64,000 nt of DNA. Source: Bradyrhizobium erythrophlei. GTDB taxonomy: Bacteria > Pseudomonadota > Alphaproteobacteria > Rhizobiales > Xanthobacteraceae. The stretch lies in assembly GCF_900129425.1 (NCBI RefSeq), contig NZ_LT670817.1:2604001-2668000 (forward strand). The letters run 5' to 3'. A program made the position numbers and the translations under genes. The notes below the pieces were generated by a model that was given only the letters and a program-made list of their open reading frames with translations, did not search any database and was not told the DNA's origin. Of this stretch, positions 35,095-43,895 are shown piece after piece (position 1 is the stretch's first letter; the number at the start of each line of letters is the position of its first letter).

Positions 35095-36477
35095 ATGGTC
35101 TATCGCCACACCATCGATGCCACCACCTATGTCTTCGACGATCTGCGCGATCTCCTTGCCAAGGCCGCGCCGCCGCGCTCCGGTGACCGCCTGGCGGGCA
35201 TCGCGGCCGAGACCGCGGCGCAGATGATCGCGGCGCGGATTGCGCTCGCCGACGTGCCGCTGAAACAATTCCTGCACGAAACCGTCATTCCCTATGAAGA
35301 CGATGAAATTACCCGCCTGATCGTCGATACGCATGACGCATCGGCCTTTGCGGCGATATCTTCGCTGACCGTGGGTTCGTTCCGCGACTGGCTGCTGTCC
35401 GACGCCGCCACGAGCGAGGTTCTGCAGCGATTGTCGCGCGGGGTCACCGCGGAGATGGCCGCGGCGGTCTCCAAGCTGATGCGCAATCAGGACCTGATCC
35501 TGGTCGCGAAAAAATGCCAGGTGACGTCGGCCTTTCGCAACACGATCGGCCTGCGCGGGCGGATGAGCGCACGGCTGCAGCCCAATCATCCCTTCGACGA
35601 CGCCAAGGGCATCACCGCGTCGATCCTGGATGGCATCCTGCTGGGTTCGGGCGACGCCTGCATCGGTATCAATCCGGCAAGCGACGATCCTTCTGTCATC
35701 GGCGGGCTATTGCGGCTGCTCGACGAGGTCATCACGCGGCTGCAGGTTCCGACCCAGGCTTGCGTGCTGACCCACGTGACCACCACGCTCGGATTGATCG
35801 ATCAGGGCATCCCGGTCGATCTGGTATTTCAGTCGATCGCCGGCACCGAGGCCGCCAACCGCAGTTTCGGCATCGATCTCGCGCTTCTGAGACAAGCCCA
35901 TCAGGCCGGACTGTCGCTGCGGCGCGGTACCGTCGGCAGCAACGTCATGTATTTCGAGACCGGGCAGGGCTCGGCGCTGTCGGCCAACGCCCATCACGGC
36001 GTCGACCAGCAAACCTGCGAAGCGCGCGCCTACGCGGTCGCCCGCGCCTTCGATCCGCTGCTGGTCAACAGCGTGGTCGGCTTCATCGGCCCGGAATATC
36101 TCTATGACGGCAAGGAAATCATCCGTGCCGGGCTGGAGGATCATTTCTGCGGCAAGCTGCAAGGCCTGCCGCTTGGCGTGGACGTTTGCTACACCAACCA
36201 CGCCGAGGCCGACCAGGACGATATGGACAATCTGTTGACGCTGCTGGCCGCTGCCGGGGTGACCTTCATTATGGGGGTGCCGGGGGCTGACGACGTCATG
36301 CTGAACTATCAATCCACCTCGTTTCACGACGTGCTCTATGTCCGCGATCTCTTTGGCTTGAAGCGGGCTCCGGAGTTCGACGACTGGCTGTTTCGCGTCG
36401 GGCTCGCCGATGCCGGCTTCCGCCTTGCCGGAAATGCGGGGCTGCTTCCTGATTTTGCGTCGCGACTGCTGGGCTGA
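35095..36477 (+). CDS. eutB: Ethanolamine ammonia-lyase large subunit
   Basis: A 460-residue EutB, the catalytic large subunit that uses adenosylcobalamin to convert ethanolamine to acetaldehyde and ammonia. It aligns with E. coli EutB throughout: IPYEDDEITRLI, RLQPNHPFDD, GDACIGINPASDD, CVLTHVTTTLG, FETGQGSALSANAHHG, GFIGPEYLYDGKEIIRAGLEDHF and MLNYQSTSFHD. The frame continues upstream with TTG, but the ATG at 35095 matches the family N-terminus. No microcompartment, EutA reactivase or EutE gene is nearby. The partner eutC lies beyond hpnP. Confidence 0.96.
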   Translation: MVYRHTIDATTYVFDDLRDLLAKAAPPRSGDRLAGIAAETAAQMIAARIALADVPLKQFLHETVIPYEDDEITRLIVDTHDASAFAAISSLTVGSFRDWLLSDAATSEVLQRLSRGVTAEMAAAVSKLMRNQDLILVAKKCQVTSAFRNTIGLRGRMSARLQPNHPFDDAKGITASILDGILLGSGDACIGINPASDDPSVIGGLLRLLDEVITRLQVPTQACVLTHVTTTLGLIDQGIPVDLVFQSIAGTEAANRSFGIDLALLRQAHQAGLSLRRGTVGSNVMYFETGQGSALSANAHHGVDQQTCEARAYAVARAFDPLLVNSVVGFIGPEYLYDGKEIIRAGLEDHFCGKLQGLPLGVDVCYTNHAEADQDDMDNLLTLLAAAGVTFIMGVPGADDVMLNYQSTSFHDVLYVRDLFGLKRAPEFDDWLFRVGLADAGFRLAGNAGLLPDFASRLLG

Positions 36478-36534
36478 ACGGACCAAAATCGGCCGCCAAA
36501 GGCTGGCACGCAACCATTCGGTCGTCCCGACGTT

Positions 36535-36539
36535 GGAAC
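36535..36539 (+). promoter_or_regulatory. Possible EcfG-type -35 element upstream of hpnP
   Basis: GGAAC matches the -35 core of alphaproteobacterial general-stress (EcfG) promoters, 82 bases before the hpnP start. The expected CGTT-like -10 at 16-17 bases is not present (GAAG/AAGA instead). The idea rests on published control of hpnP by EcfG in Rhodopseudomonas; the sequence support here is only partial. Confidence 0.25.
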
Positions 36540-36620
36540 CGGCCGCCACAATCTTGAAGAATTTATAGCCCAGCTTTGACGAGCGTGCTTAAATTGCGGC
36601 GTCGCGGCAGGGGAAGTTTG

Positions 36621-38207
36621 ATGAGAGCTGAGGGCATTGAGACGGTTCGGCGCATTCTGTGCGTCTTTCCGCGCTATACGTCGTCGTTCGGTACGTTCGA
36701 ATACGCCTATCCGCTGACCGACGGCGTTCAGGCCTTCATGCCGCCGCAGGGCCTGCTGCTGATTGCAGCCTATCTGCCCGCGAACTGGCCGGTGCGTTTC
36801 ATCGACGAGAACATCCGCCCGGCGACGACGGAAGACTTCGAATGGGCGGAAGCCGTGTTCGTCAGCGGCATGCATATCCAGCGCCAGCAGATGAACGATA
36901 TTTGCCGCCGGGCACACGCGTTCGACCTGGCGGTTGCGGTCGGCGGACCCTCGGTCAGCGCCTGCCCGGATTACTATCCTTCGTTCGACTATCTCCATGT
37001 CGGCGAACTCGGCGATGCCACCGACGAACTGCTCGCGCGGCTGGCGCGCGATCCCTCCCGCCCCCCGGAGCAGGTGGTCCTGAAGACGGCCGACCGTGTC
37101 GCCATGACCGATTTTCCGATTCCGGCGTATGAACTCGCCGAGGTCAAAAAATATTTTCTCGGCAGCATCCAGTATTCCAGCGGTTGCCCCTATCAATGCG
37201 AATTCTGCGATATTCCGGGACTTTACGGCCGCAATCCCCGTCTCAAGTCGCCGCAACAAATCACCGCCGAGCTCGATAAATTGCTCGAATGCGGGGTGAC
37301 GGGCTCGGTGTATTTCGTCGACGACAATTTCATCGGCAACAAAAAGGCCGCGGCCGACCTGCTACCGCATTTGATCGAATGGCAGAAAAAAACCGGTTAC
37401 GTCATACGGCTGGCCTGCGAGGCGACGCTCAACATCGCCAAACGGACGGAACTCCTCGAGAAAATGCGCGAAGCATTTTTCGTCACCATCTTCTGCGGCA
37501 TCGAAACTCCGGATCCCGATGCGCTGAAGGCGATGCACAAGGACCACAACATGATGGTCCCGATCCTGGAAGGCGTGCACACCATCAACCAATACGGGAT
37601 GGAGGTGGTCTCCGGCATCATCATGGGCCTGGATACCGACAAGCCGGAAACCGGCGATGCCTTGCTCGCCTTCGTCGATGAATCCAGGATTCCGCTGCTG
37701 ACGATCAATCTGCTGCAGGCGCTTCCGAAGACGCCGCTGTGGGATCGCCTCGAGCGCGAAAACCGGCTGATCAACGATGACAGCCGCGATTCCAATGTCG
37801 ATTTCCTGCTGCCCTATGACCAGGTCGTCAGTTCATGGCGCAAATGCATGGACGTCGCCTACCAGCCGGAAAAGCTCTACGCCCGCTATCAATATCAGGT
37901 GGATTACACCTACGCCAACCGGCTGCGGGTACCCGTGACCCCCGAGCAGAAAAGCTGGGCCAATATCAAGCGCGGGCTGATCATGCTCCGGAATATCTTC
38001 TGGAAGGTCGGCGTACTCGGCGACTACCGGAAGGTGTTCTGGAAGTTTGCCCTGTCGCGGCTGCGGCATGGCGACATCGAAGGGCTGATTGCCTCGGCGC
38101 TGGTCGCGCACCACCTGATCATGTTCGCGCGCGCGGCTTCGGTCGGCCAGCAGAGCGCCTCGAATTATTCGATCCGGCTTCGCGAAGCATCCGTTCCTGC
38201 CGAGTAA
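36621..38207 (+). CDS. hpnP: Hopanoid C-2 methylase
   Basis: A 528-residue cobalamin-binding radical SAM enzyme that methylates hopanoids at C-2. It opens with a B12-binding-like domain (RRILCVFPRYTSSFGTFEYA; SGMHIQRQQMNDI), followed by the radical SAM CxxxCxxC at Cys189, Cys193 and Cys196 (SGCPYQCEFCDIPGLYGRNP) and a DUF4070-type C-terminus. The sequence closely recalls Rhodopseudomonas HpnP. The ATG at 36621 follows GGGGAAG; a TTG at 36576 is possible. It lies between eutB and eutC, six bases before eutC, and not in the main hopanoid cluster. Confidence 0.95.
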   Translation: MRAEGIETVRRILCVFPRYTSSFGTFEYAYPLTDGVQAFMPPQGLLLIAAYLPANWPVRFIDENIRPATTEDFEWAEAVFVSGMHIQRQQMNDICRRAHAFDLAVAVGGPSVSACPDYYPSFDYLHVGELGDATDELLARLARDPSRPPEQVVLKTADRVAMTDFPIPAYELAEVKKYFLGSIQYSSGCPYQCEFCDIPGLYGRNPRLKSPQQITAELDKLLECGVTGSVYFVDDNFIGNKKAAADLLPHLIEWQKKTGYVIRLACEATLNIAKRTELLEKMREAFFVTIFCGIETPDPDALKAMHKDHNMMVPILEGVHTINQYGMEVVSGIIMGLDTDKPETGDALLAFVDESRIPLLTINLLQALPKTPLWDRLERENRLINDDSRDSNVDFLLPYDQVVSSWRKCMDVAYQPEKLYARYQYQVDYTYANRLRVPVTPEQKSWANIKRGLIMLRNIFWKVGVLGDYRKVFWKFALSRLRHGDIEGLIASALVAHHLIMFARAASVGQQSASNYSIRLREASVPAE

Positions 38208-38213
38208 CCACGC

Positions 38214-39017
38214 ATGGAAACGCCGGCGCCGCCGTCCCGTTCGCTGAGGGATCTGCGCGAACTCACGCCGGCGCGCGTCGCGCTTGGCCGGGCGGGCGCG
38301 AGCCTGCCGACCAAGGCGCTGCTCGAATTTACACTCGACCATGCCCGTGCCCGCGACGCCGTTCATGCCGGCTTCGACGTGCCCGCGGTGCTCGCCGGCC
38401 TCGGCGATCTTGGCCTCGAGGCACTAGACGTCTGCAGCCGTGCGCGCAGCCGGAAAGACTATCTCAGGCGTCCCGACCTCGGACGAACGCTCGATCCGGC
38501 TTCGCGGCATCTGCTGGCGAGCCACGGCGGCAGTTCGTGCCGGCTTGCGATCGTCGTCGGCGATGGCCTGTCGCCGGCGGCGGTCAATGCGCACGCCGTC
38601 GAACTGGTCCGGAGCCTCATTCCGCAACTGGCAGTCGACGGCATCGAGATCGGCCGCGCCGCGGTCGCATCGGGCGCACGGGTCGCCCTGGGCGATGAGA
38701 TCGGCGCCGCGCTCGGCGCCCGCATGATTGTCATGCTGATCGGAGAGCGCCCGGGCCTGTCGGCGCCCGACAGTCTGGGGGCCTATCTGACCTTCGCCCC
38801 GCGAGCCGGCCTTACCGATGCCGAGCGCAATTGCGTCTCCAACATCCATGGCTCGGGGCTGGGCTATGACGAGGCCGCCTCCCGGATCGCGTGGCTGGTC
38901 CGCGAGGGCCTGGCCCGAGAACGCACCGGCGTCGGCCTGAAGGATGAAAGCGGCGGTCGAACCACGCCCCGGCACATCACGACAAATTCAAACCGGAACG
39001 ACGAATCTGGCGCTTGA
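38214..39017 (+). CDS. eutC: Ethanolamine ammonia-lyase small subunit
   Basis: A 267-residue EutC, partner of EutB; together they hold adenosylcobalamin. Recognised from LRELTPARVALGRAGASLPTKALLEFTLDHARARDAVH, the RPDLGRTL loop, IVVGDGLSPAAVNAHAVEL and NCVSNIHGSGLGYDEAA. It starts six bases after hpnP, so hpnP and eutC must be co-transcribed even though eutB is on the other side of hpnP. Confidence 0.95.
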   Translation: METPAPPSRSLRDLRELTPARVALGRAGASLPTKALLEFTLDHARARDAVHAGFDVPAVLAGLGDLGLEALDVCSRARSRKDYLRRPDLGRTLDPASRHLLASHGGSSCRLAIVVGDGLSPAAVNAHAVELVRSLIPQLAVDGIEIGRAAVASGARVALGDEIGAALGARMIVMLIGERPGLSAPDSLGAYLTFAPRAGLTDAERNCVSNIHGSGLGYDEAASRIAWLVREGLARERTGVGLKDESGGRTTPRHITTNSNRNDESGA

Positions 39018-39067
39018 GGCTTGTGGTCGCTGCCTACGTGATAATTCTGCGCTGCCCGGCCGCGCTT

Positions 39068-39113
39068 GCGAGTCGCGGTGTAGACCTGCTACACCCTCTC
39101 GCGGCAAATTTTT
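39068..39113 (+). terminator. Possible terminator after eutC
   Basis: A two-part stem: GGTGTAG/CTACACC (7 bp, ACCTG loop), enclosed by GCGAG/CTCGC, and followed by GGCAAATTTTT. It lies 50 bases after the eutC stop and 106 bases before the exporter gene. The outer stem is short, so confidence is moderate. Confidence 0.45.
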
Positions 39114-39219
39114 CATATGTTTTCAAGGGCTAGCGTCGATCAGACCGAGCTTTGAGGCCTCATTCGCGCCCCGGAACTTAAGCTATATCATTTGAGCCGA
39201 CGAGAGAACTGGATAGGGC

Positions 39220-41613
39220 ATGCTCGAAAAGAACAGCGACAGTAAGGTCCATGTCGAGAAGATCGAACGGCCGCCGTCGTCCAGCATCGCCTTCGGGCTG
39301 GAACGCCTGGGGCTGATTGCGGTTCGGGCGCCGATCCTCTCCTGTATCATCCTCGTTGCGCTGATTATCGGCGCCATCTTCGGCATCCAGCGCATCAAGA
39401 TCGACGACTCCCTCAGTCAGTTGTTCCGCTCCAATTCCAAGGATTACAAGCAATACGAAGCGGAAACCAAGCGCTTCCCGGCGACGGAATATGACGTGCT
39501 GGTCGTGGTCGAAGGCAAAACGTTGCTGTCGCGCGACAACCTGGAGAAATTGCGCGATCTCGTCACCGACCTGCAACTCGTCGACGGCACGCGCGGGCTG
39601 ATTTCGCTGTTCTCGGCGCGACAGGCGCCGGCGCCAGGGAAGCTGCCGGCGGCGCTGTTCCCGTCCGAACTGCCGCAAGGCGCCGACTACGACAAGTTCA
39701 TCGAGACGGTGAAATCCAACGAGATCATCCGCGGCAAGCTGCTATCCGAGGACGGCACGCTGGCGCTGATCGTTTTGTCGCTCGAACCCGACGTGGTCGC
39801 CAGCAGCAAGCTCGGCAAGACGGTCGGCGAGATCCGCAAGCTGATGGCCGATGACCTCAAGGGCAGCGGGCTTAACGCGGAACTGTCGGGCGTTCCCGTC
39901 ATGCAGCTCGAAATCCGCAACGCGGTCGAGCGCGATGGGCTGACCTACAACATCCTGGGCATTCTGGCCGGCTGCATCATCGCGATCATCTTCTTCCGCA
40001 AGATATCGTTCATGGTGGTCGCCGCCTTCCCGCCGATGATCGCGATTCTGCTCGCGCTCGGCGGCCTCGGATGGGCCGGTTTCAACCTCAATATGTTCTT
40101 GAACGTGATGACGCCGCTGATCATGGTGATCAGCTTCTCGGACTCGATGCAGCTGACCTTCGCGGCGCGCGACCGGCTGATCGCGGGGCAGGACAAATAC
40201 ACTGCGTTCAAAAACGCCGTGCTTGTGGTCGGGCCGGCCTGCGTGCTTACCCATGGTACCGCCGGCATATCGTTTATTGCCCTGCAATTTTCGGATTCCG
40301 ACCTGATCCGCAAATTCGGCGAGGCGGGATTGGCCGCCACTATCATCGCGCTGATCGCGGTGCTCTCGCTGGTGCCGGTGTTCGGCGTGTTGCTGGTCCG
40401 CAACGAGCAGCTCTTTGCCGCCAAGTTCAAGACCGCCGATGCGGGCGTCAACGCGCTGCGCGCCTTCTGCTACTGGATCGCGGTGCGCATGGTCAGCCGT
40501 CCCGGGCTGTTCAGTCTGATCGCCGTGGCGGTGGTCGGCAGTCTCGCGGTTGTCTATGCCAATCTTGAACCGCGCTATCGCCTGGCCGATCAGGTACCCG
40601 ACAAGCAGCAGGCGGTGGCGGCCAGCGGGCGCCTCGATGCCAAGCTGACTGGCGCCAATCCGATCGACGTTTTGATCGAATTTCCGAAGGGCGCTTCGCT
40701 GTATGGGCCTGAAACGCTGCAGACCATCGCCGAGGTTCACGCGGTGGTCGAGAAACAGGCTGGCGTGGGCAATGTCTGGTCGGTGGAGACGCTGCGGCGC
40801 TGGCTTGCGGAGAAGGCCGGAAGTTCCGACGTCGCGACCTTGAAGGAATACGTCGACCTGCTTCCAAAGCAGATCGTCCAGCGGTTCATTTCCGCCAATC
40901 AGGATGCGGTGGTGGTATCGGGCCGGGTTCCCGATCTGGATTCAAGTCAAATCCTTCCCGTCGTCGAAAAGCTGGATCATGCGCTGGACACGGTGCGCAA
41001 GGAACATCCCGGTTACGAGATCGCGGTCACCGGTCTTTCGGCGATCGCCGCGCGCAACAGCGCCAGCATGATCGAGAAGCTCAACCGCGGACTGACCGTT
41101 GAGTTCGCTCTCGTCGCTCTGTTTATCGGACTTGCTTTCCGGTCATGGGTGGTCGGGCTCGCCTGCATCCTGCCCGGCATTTTTCCGGTGGTGCTTTCAG
41201 GCACGGTGCTGTGGTTGCTGGGCGAGGGGCTGCAATTCGCCAGCGTGGTGGCGCTGACGGTTTCGTTCGGCCTTGGTCTCAGTGCGACGATCCACTTCCT
41301 CAACCGGTTGCGGCTGGAGACCACGCCGGGCATCGGTCCCGCGCTGGCGGTCGAGCGCGCGACCGTGCTGGTCGGTCCGGCGCTGATCCTGACCACGGTG
41401 GTGCTGGCCTGCGGTCTTGTGGTGACGGTGTTTTCCGACTTGCCGTCGCTGCGCCTGTTCGGCTGGCTCAGCGCATTCGCGATGATCGCGGCCCTGGTCG
41501 CGGATCTCTTTATCCTGCGGCCGACGGCAATGTTCCTGATCAATCTGCAGCAGCGGCTTCACGGCAGGACGGGTCGCACGAAACCGGCGGAGGAAACCGG
41601 AGCGAACCGCTAG
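39220..41613 (+). CDS. RND/MMPL-family membrane exporter
   Basis: A 797-residue RND-superfamily permease of MMPL type with two repeats, each with one leading transmembrane helix, a large extracytoplasmic loop and five further helices. It begins near APILSCIILVALIIGAIFGI; the second half includes SVVALTVSFGLGLSATIHFLNRL. In the first half SFSDSMQLTF matches the functional helix-4 region. The family includes HpnN, which is encoded 10 kb downstream. This gene lies between eutBC/hpnP and the hopanoid genes, so it may export a lipid, but it is clearly a separate protein from HpnN. Confidence 0.88.
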   Translation: MLEKNSDSKVHVEKIERPPSSSIAFGLERLGLIAVRAPILSCIILVALIIGAIFGIQRIKIDDSLSQLFRSNSKDYKQYEAETKRFPATEYDVLVVVEGKTLLSRDNLEKLRDLVTDLQLVDGTRGLISLFSARQAPAPGKLPAALFPSELPQGADYDKFIETVKSNEIIRGKLLSEDGTLALIVLSLEPDVVASSKLGKTVGEIRKLMADDLKGSGLNAELSGVPVMQLEIRNAVERDGLTYNILGILAGCIIAIIFFRKISFMVVAAFPPMIAILLALGGLGWAGFNLNMFLNVMTPLIMVISFSDSMQLTFAARDRLIAGQDKYTAFKNAVLVVGPACVLTHGTAGISFIALQFSDSDLIRKFGEAGLAATIIALIAVLSLVPVFGVLLVRNEQLFAAKFKTADAGVNALRAFCYWIAVRMVSRPGLFSLIAVAVVGSLAVVYANLEPRYRLADQVPDKQQAVAASGRLDAKLTGANPIDVLIEFPKGASLYGPETLQTIAEVHAVVEKQAGVGNVWSVETLRRWLAEKAGSSDVATLKEYVDLLPKQIVQRFISANQDAVVVSGRVPDLDSSQILPVVEKLDHALDTVRKEHPGYEIAVTGLSAIAARNSASMIEKLNRGLTVEFALVALFIGLAFRSWVVGLACILPGIFPVVLSGTVLWLLGEGLQFASVVALTVSFGLGLSATIHFLNRLRLETTPGIGPALAVERATVLVGPALILTTVVLACGLVVTVFSDLPSLRLFGWLSAFAMIAALVADLFILRPTAMFLINLQQRLHGRTGRTKPAEETGANR

Positions 41614-41620
41614 CAGGCGG

Positions 41621-42121
41621 TCAGCTCTTCACCATCGTAATCGTCACGCCCCTGATCTCGCCTTTGGAGCTGATCTGCACGGTCTGCTTGTTGCCAGTGG
41701 TGCGCAGCGTCAGGTTGGCGGCGAATCCCGAGGCTTCGACAAATACCTCGATCTGGCCTCCGCCCGCCGTGCCCTGCAGGTTGCCGAAAATATTCCGGCT
41801 CGCTTCGCTCCAATTGCCCGAAATTCGGTCGCCCTGGCTGGTCACATCGCTGCTCAGGTCGAATTTGTAGCTGTCGCTGGCGCAATGCAGACTCTGCTTC
41901 AGACCAAGGCCGGTGCCGTTGACCTTGTAATCGGCCTTGCACCGGATGCGCTCGGTCGTTCCGTCGGAGAGCGCAACGGTTCCGTTACCGGCCCAAGCTC
42001 CGTCAAAACCGGCAAACGGACCCGACTGGGCCTGGCCCGCCGACACCGACAACAAGAGCGCGGCGCCGACACCGGCGGCCTTGATCGCCTGTCCAAACAA
42101 GATGGAGCCGAATCGCTTCAT
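41621..42121 (-). CDS. Secreted hypothetical protein
   Basis: A 166-residue protein with a signal peptide (about residues 1-32, ending near SAGQAQ) and a beta-rich body containing GTWAG-like GAWAGNGTVALSDG, two cysteines and SGNWSEASRNIFGN. The ATG at 42121 is chosen because GGGAA lies upstream; a TTG six codons earlier is also open. It is convergent with the exporter gene, ending only 8 bases after it. No function is known to me. Confidence 0.72.
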   Translation of the reverse strand: MKRFGSILFGQAIKAAGVGAALLLSVSAGQAQSGPFAGFDGAWAGNGTVALSDGTTERIRCKADYKVNGTGLGLKQSLHCASDSYKFDLSSDVTSQGDRISGNWSEASRNIFGNLQGTAGGGQIEVFVEASGFAANLTLRTTGNKQTVQISSKGEIRGVTITMVKS

Positions 42122-42268
42122 GTCGATTTTCCCATTCAAATTGACTTTTTCAATTCCAGATTAAGTCTCGCCGCATCGAAGATTTAGTGTCGCCGCAGAG
42201 TGTTAGGTTCAAATGACACCGGACATCCAGAACGACACATCGATCGACGCCGGCGAACGGCATTTTCG

Positions 42269-42278
42269 TTTAGCTAAA
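42269..42278. promoter_or_regulatory. Short palindrome in the AT-rich gap
   Basis: TTTAGCTAAA is a perfect palindrome, flanked by TTTTCG and CGAAAA that extend it asymmetrically. It lies in the 471-base gap 42122-42592 between two divergent genes. The rest of that gap has an AT-rich block (about 42355-42420) that probably carries promoters; no other feature was recognised. Confidence 0.3.
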
Positions 42279-42592
42279 TCGAAAAGATTCAGATATTGCC
42301 AAGTTTCCTCTCCGGACCTCCAGCGATCGGCCTGGCATGGCTGCAACAGTCAATCGCAAAAAACACAAATTATAAAATAATACAGTAATATCAACCTCTT
42401 ATTTATGTCAATGAGTTGACTTCGCCGGCCCCATCATGCGGGATCGGAGCGTCGCAAATTTGGCCGCATTTACCAGCGCTGTTGGTTTGCTGGTTGCAGT
42501 GGTTCGCGGCGTTTGCAATCTGAATAGTCTGTCCCGGTCATGCCATGTGCTATTCGGGTAGGAATTCTCCGCCGTCATAATGAAGGAACACG

Positions 42593-42829
42593 ATGTATAG
42601 ATTTCTCCCGGCCCTTATCCTGTTGTCGCTAACGGTTTCCACCGGTGCGATGGCCCAGCAGCAGCGCAGCGGCACGCCCGAAGAGCAGGCCGCCTGTGCA
42701 CGCGACGTTCAGCGCTACTGCCGCCCGGTGATCGACCAGGGCGACTTCACCGTTTTGGCTTGCCTTCAGCAGAATCGTCCCAAGCTGTCCAAGGCTTGCG
42801 ACATGGTGCTGAAGAACCACGGGCAATAG
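42593..42829 (+). CDS. Secreted cysteine-rich repeat protein
   Basis: A 78-residue protein with a signal peptide (MYRFLPALILLSLTVSTGAMA, cut before QQQR) and one GLG1-type cysteine-rich repeat: four cysteines in the pattern CxxDxxxYC...VLACLQQ...LSKAC. It is expected to be periplasmic and disulfide-bonded. AAGGAACACG precedes the ATG. It lies just upstream of hpnC but a hairpin separates them. Its role is unknown. Confidence 0.8.
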   Translation: MYRFLPALILLSLTVSTGAMAQQQRSGTPEEQAACARDVQRYCRPVIDQGDFTVLACLQQNRPKLSKACDMVLKNHGQ

Positions 42830-42880
42830 AACCGCCCGCGCATCGGACAACGACTGTCATCGGCTTATCCCGGACGCGGC

Positions 42881-42906
42881 GCTATCTGCGAGAAGTCGCA
42901 GATAGC
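42881..42906 (+). terminator. Hairpin with T-rich tail after the cysteine-rich gene
   Basis: GCTATCTGCGA and TCGCAGATAGC form a perfect 11-base-pair stem with a GAAG loop, followed by ATTGGTTTT. This fits an intrinsic terminator for the 78-residue gene, 51 bases after its stop, so hpnC probably has its own promoter in the remaining 110 bases. Confidence 0.65.
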
Positions 42907-43016
42907 ATTGGTTTTAGCGACGTATTCCCCTATATGGGGTTTGCGATTGATCCGCATGCGCGGCTGCGCCGAGGCATGCAGAACCACCGTTTCCAGCGAA
43001 TGTAGCCAGTTCCCAG

Positions 43017-43895
43017 ATGACGAGCGCGAGCGAACTGCGATCCGGCAAGAGCCACCGCGACGAGAACTTTCCGGTCGCGTCGTGGATCATACATCCACGC
43101 CACCGCGCGCTGATCCTCGCGTTCTACAATTTCGTCAGGACCGCCGACGATATTGCGGATCATGCGACGCTCGGTGCGGACGAGAAACTGGCCTATCTCA
43201 ATCTGCTTGAATCGGAACTGCTGGGCCAGGGCGACAGCCAGCCCGAGGCAGTCAATCTGCGGCGGGCGCTGGCGGAGCGTTCGATGCCGCCGCGCCATGC
43301 GCTCGATGTGCTGATCGCGTTCCGGATGGATGTCACCAAACTGCGCTACGAGAACTGGGACGAAGTGATTCATTATTGCCGTTATTCGGCAATGCCGGTC
43401 GGACGGTTCATGCTCGATGTCCACGGCGAAAGCACGTCGACCTGGCCGGCCTCCGACGCGCTGTGCGCCGGCCTGCAAATCAACAATCATCTTCAGGACT
43501 GCGGCAAGGACTACCGTGAGCTCAATCGCGTCTATCTTCCGCGCGATGCGCTCGCGGCAGCCGGGGCCTCCGTCGAGGCGCTCGGACTCGCGCGAGCACC
43601 GGCGCCGCTGTTGCAATGCCTGCATTCGCTGGCGGCGCGGACCGAGGCGCTGCTCAACGAAAGCAAAACGCTCAGCGCCGAAGTGAAGGATTTCCGGCTC
43701 GGTCTCGAGATCTCCGTGATCCAGACTTTTGCCGACAAGATCGTGCGGCTTTTGAGAGCGCGCGATCCACTGAGCGAGACCGTGCATTTGCGTCCGCTTG
43801 AACTGATCGCCTACAGCGCAAGTGGGGTGGCAAGCGAGATGACCCGCCGCGCGGCAGGACGGCGACCCCAGTCCAAACCGGCGGCCGGCGCATGA
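43017..43895 (+). CDS. hpnC: HpnC, hydroxysqualene synthase of squalene pathway
   Basis: A 292-residue trans-isoprenyl diphosphate synthase of the squalene/phytoene type. In the bacterial HpnCDE route it converts presqualene diphosphate to hydroxysqualene. The two acidic motifs are Asp44-x3-Asp48 (RTADDIADHA) and Asp161-x3-Asp165 (HLQDCGKDY). Its stop overlaps hpnD by 4 bases, giving a coupled hpnCDE run. Confidence 0.94.
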   Translation: MTSASELRSGKSHRDENFPVASWIIHPRHRALILAFYNFVRTADDIADHATLGADEKLAYLNLLESELLGQGDSQPEAVNLRRALAERSMPPRHALDVLIAFRMDVTKLRYENWDEVIHYCRYSAMPVGRFMLDVHGESTSTWPASDALCAGLQINNHLQDCGKDYRELNRVYLPRDALAAAGASVEALGLARAPAPLLQCLHSLAARTEALLNESKTLSAEVKDFRLGLEISVIQTFADKIVRLLRARDPLSETVHLRPLELIAYSASGVASEMTRRAAGRRPQSKPAAGA

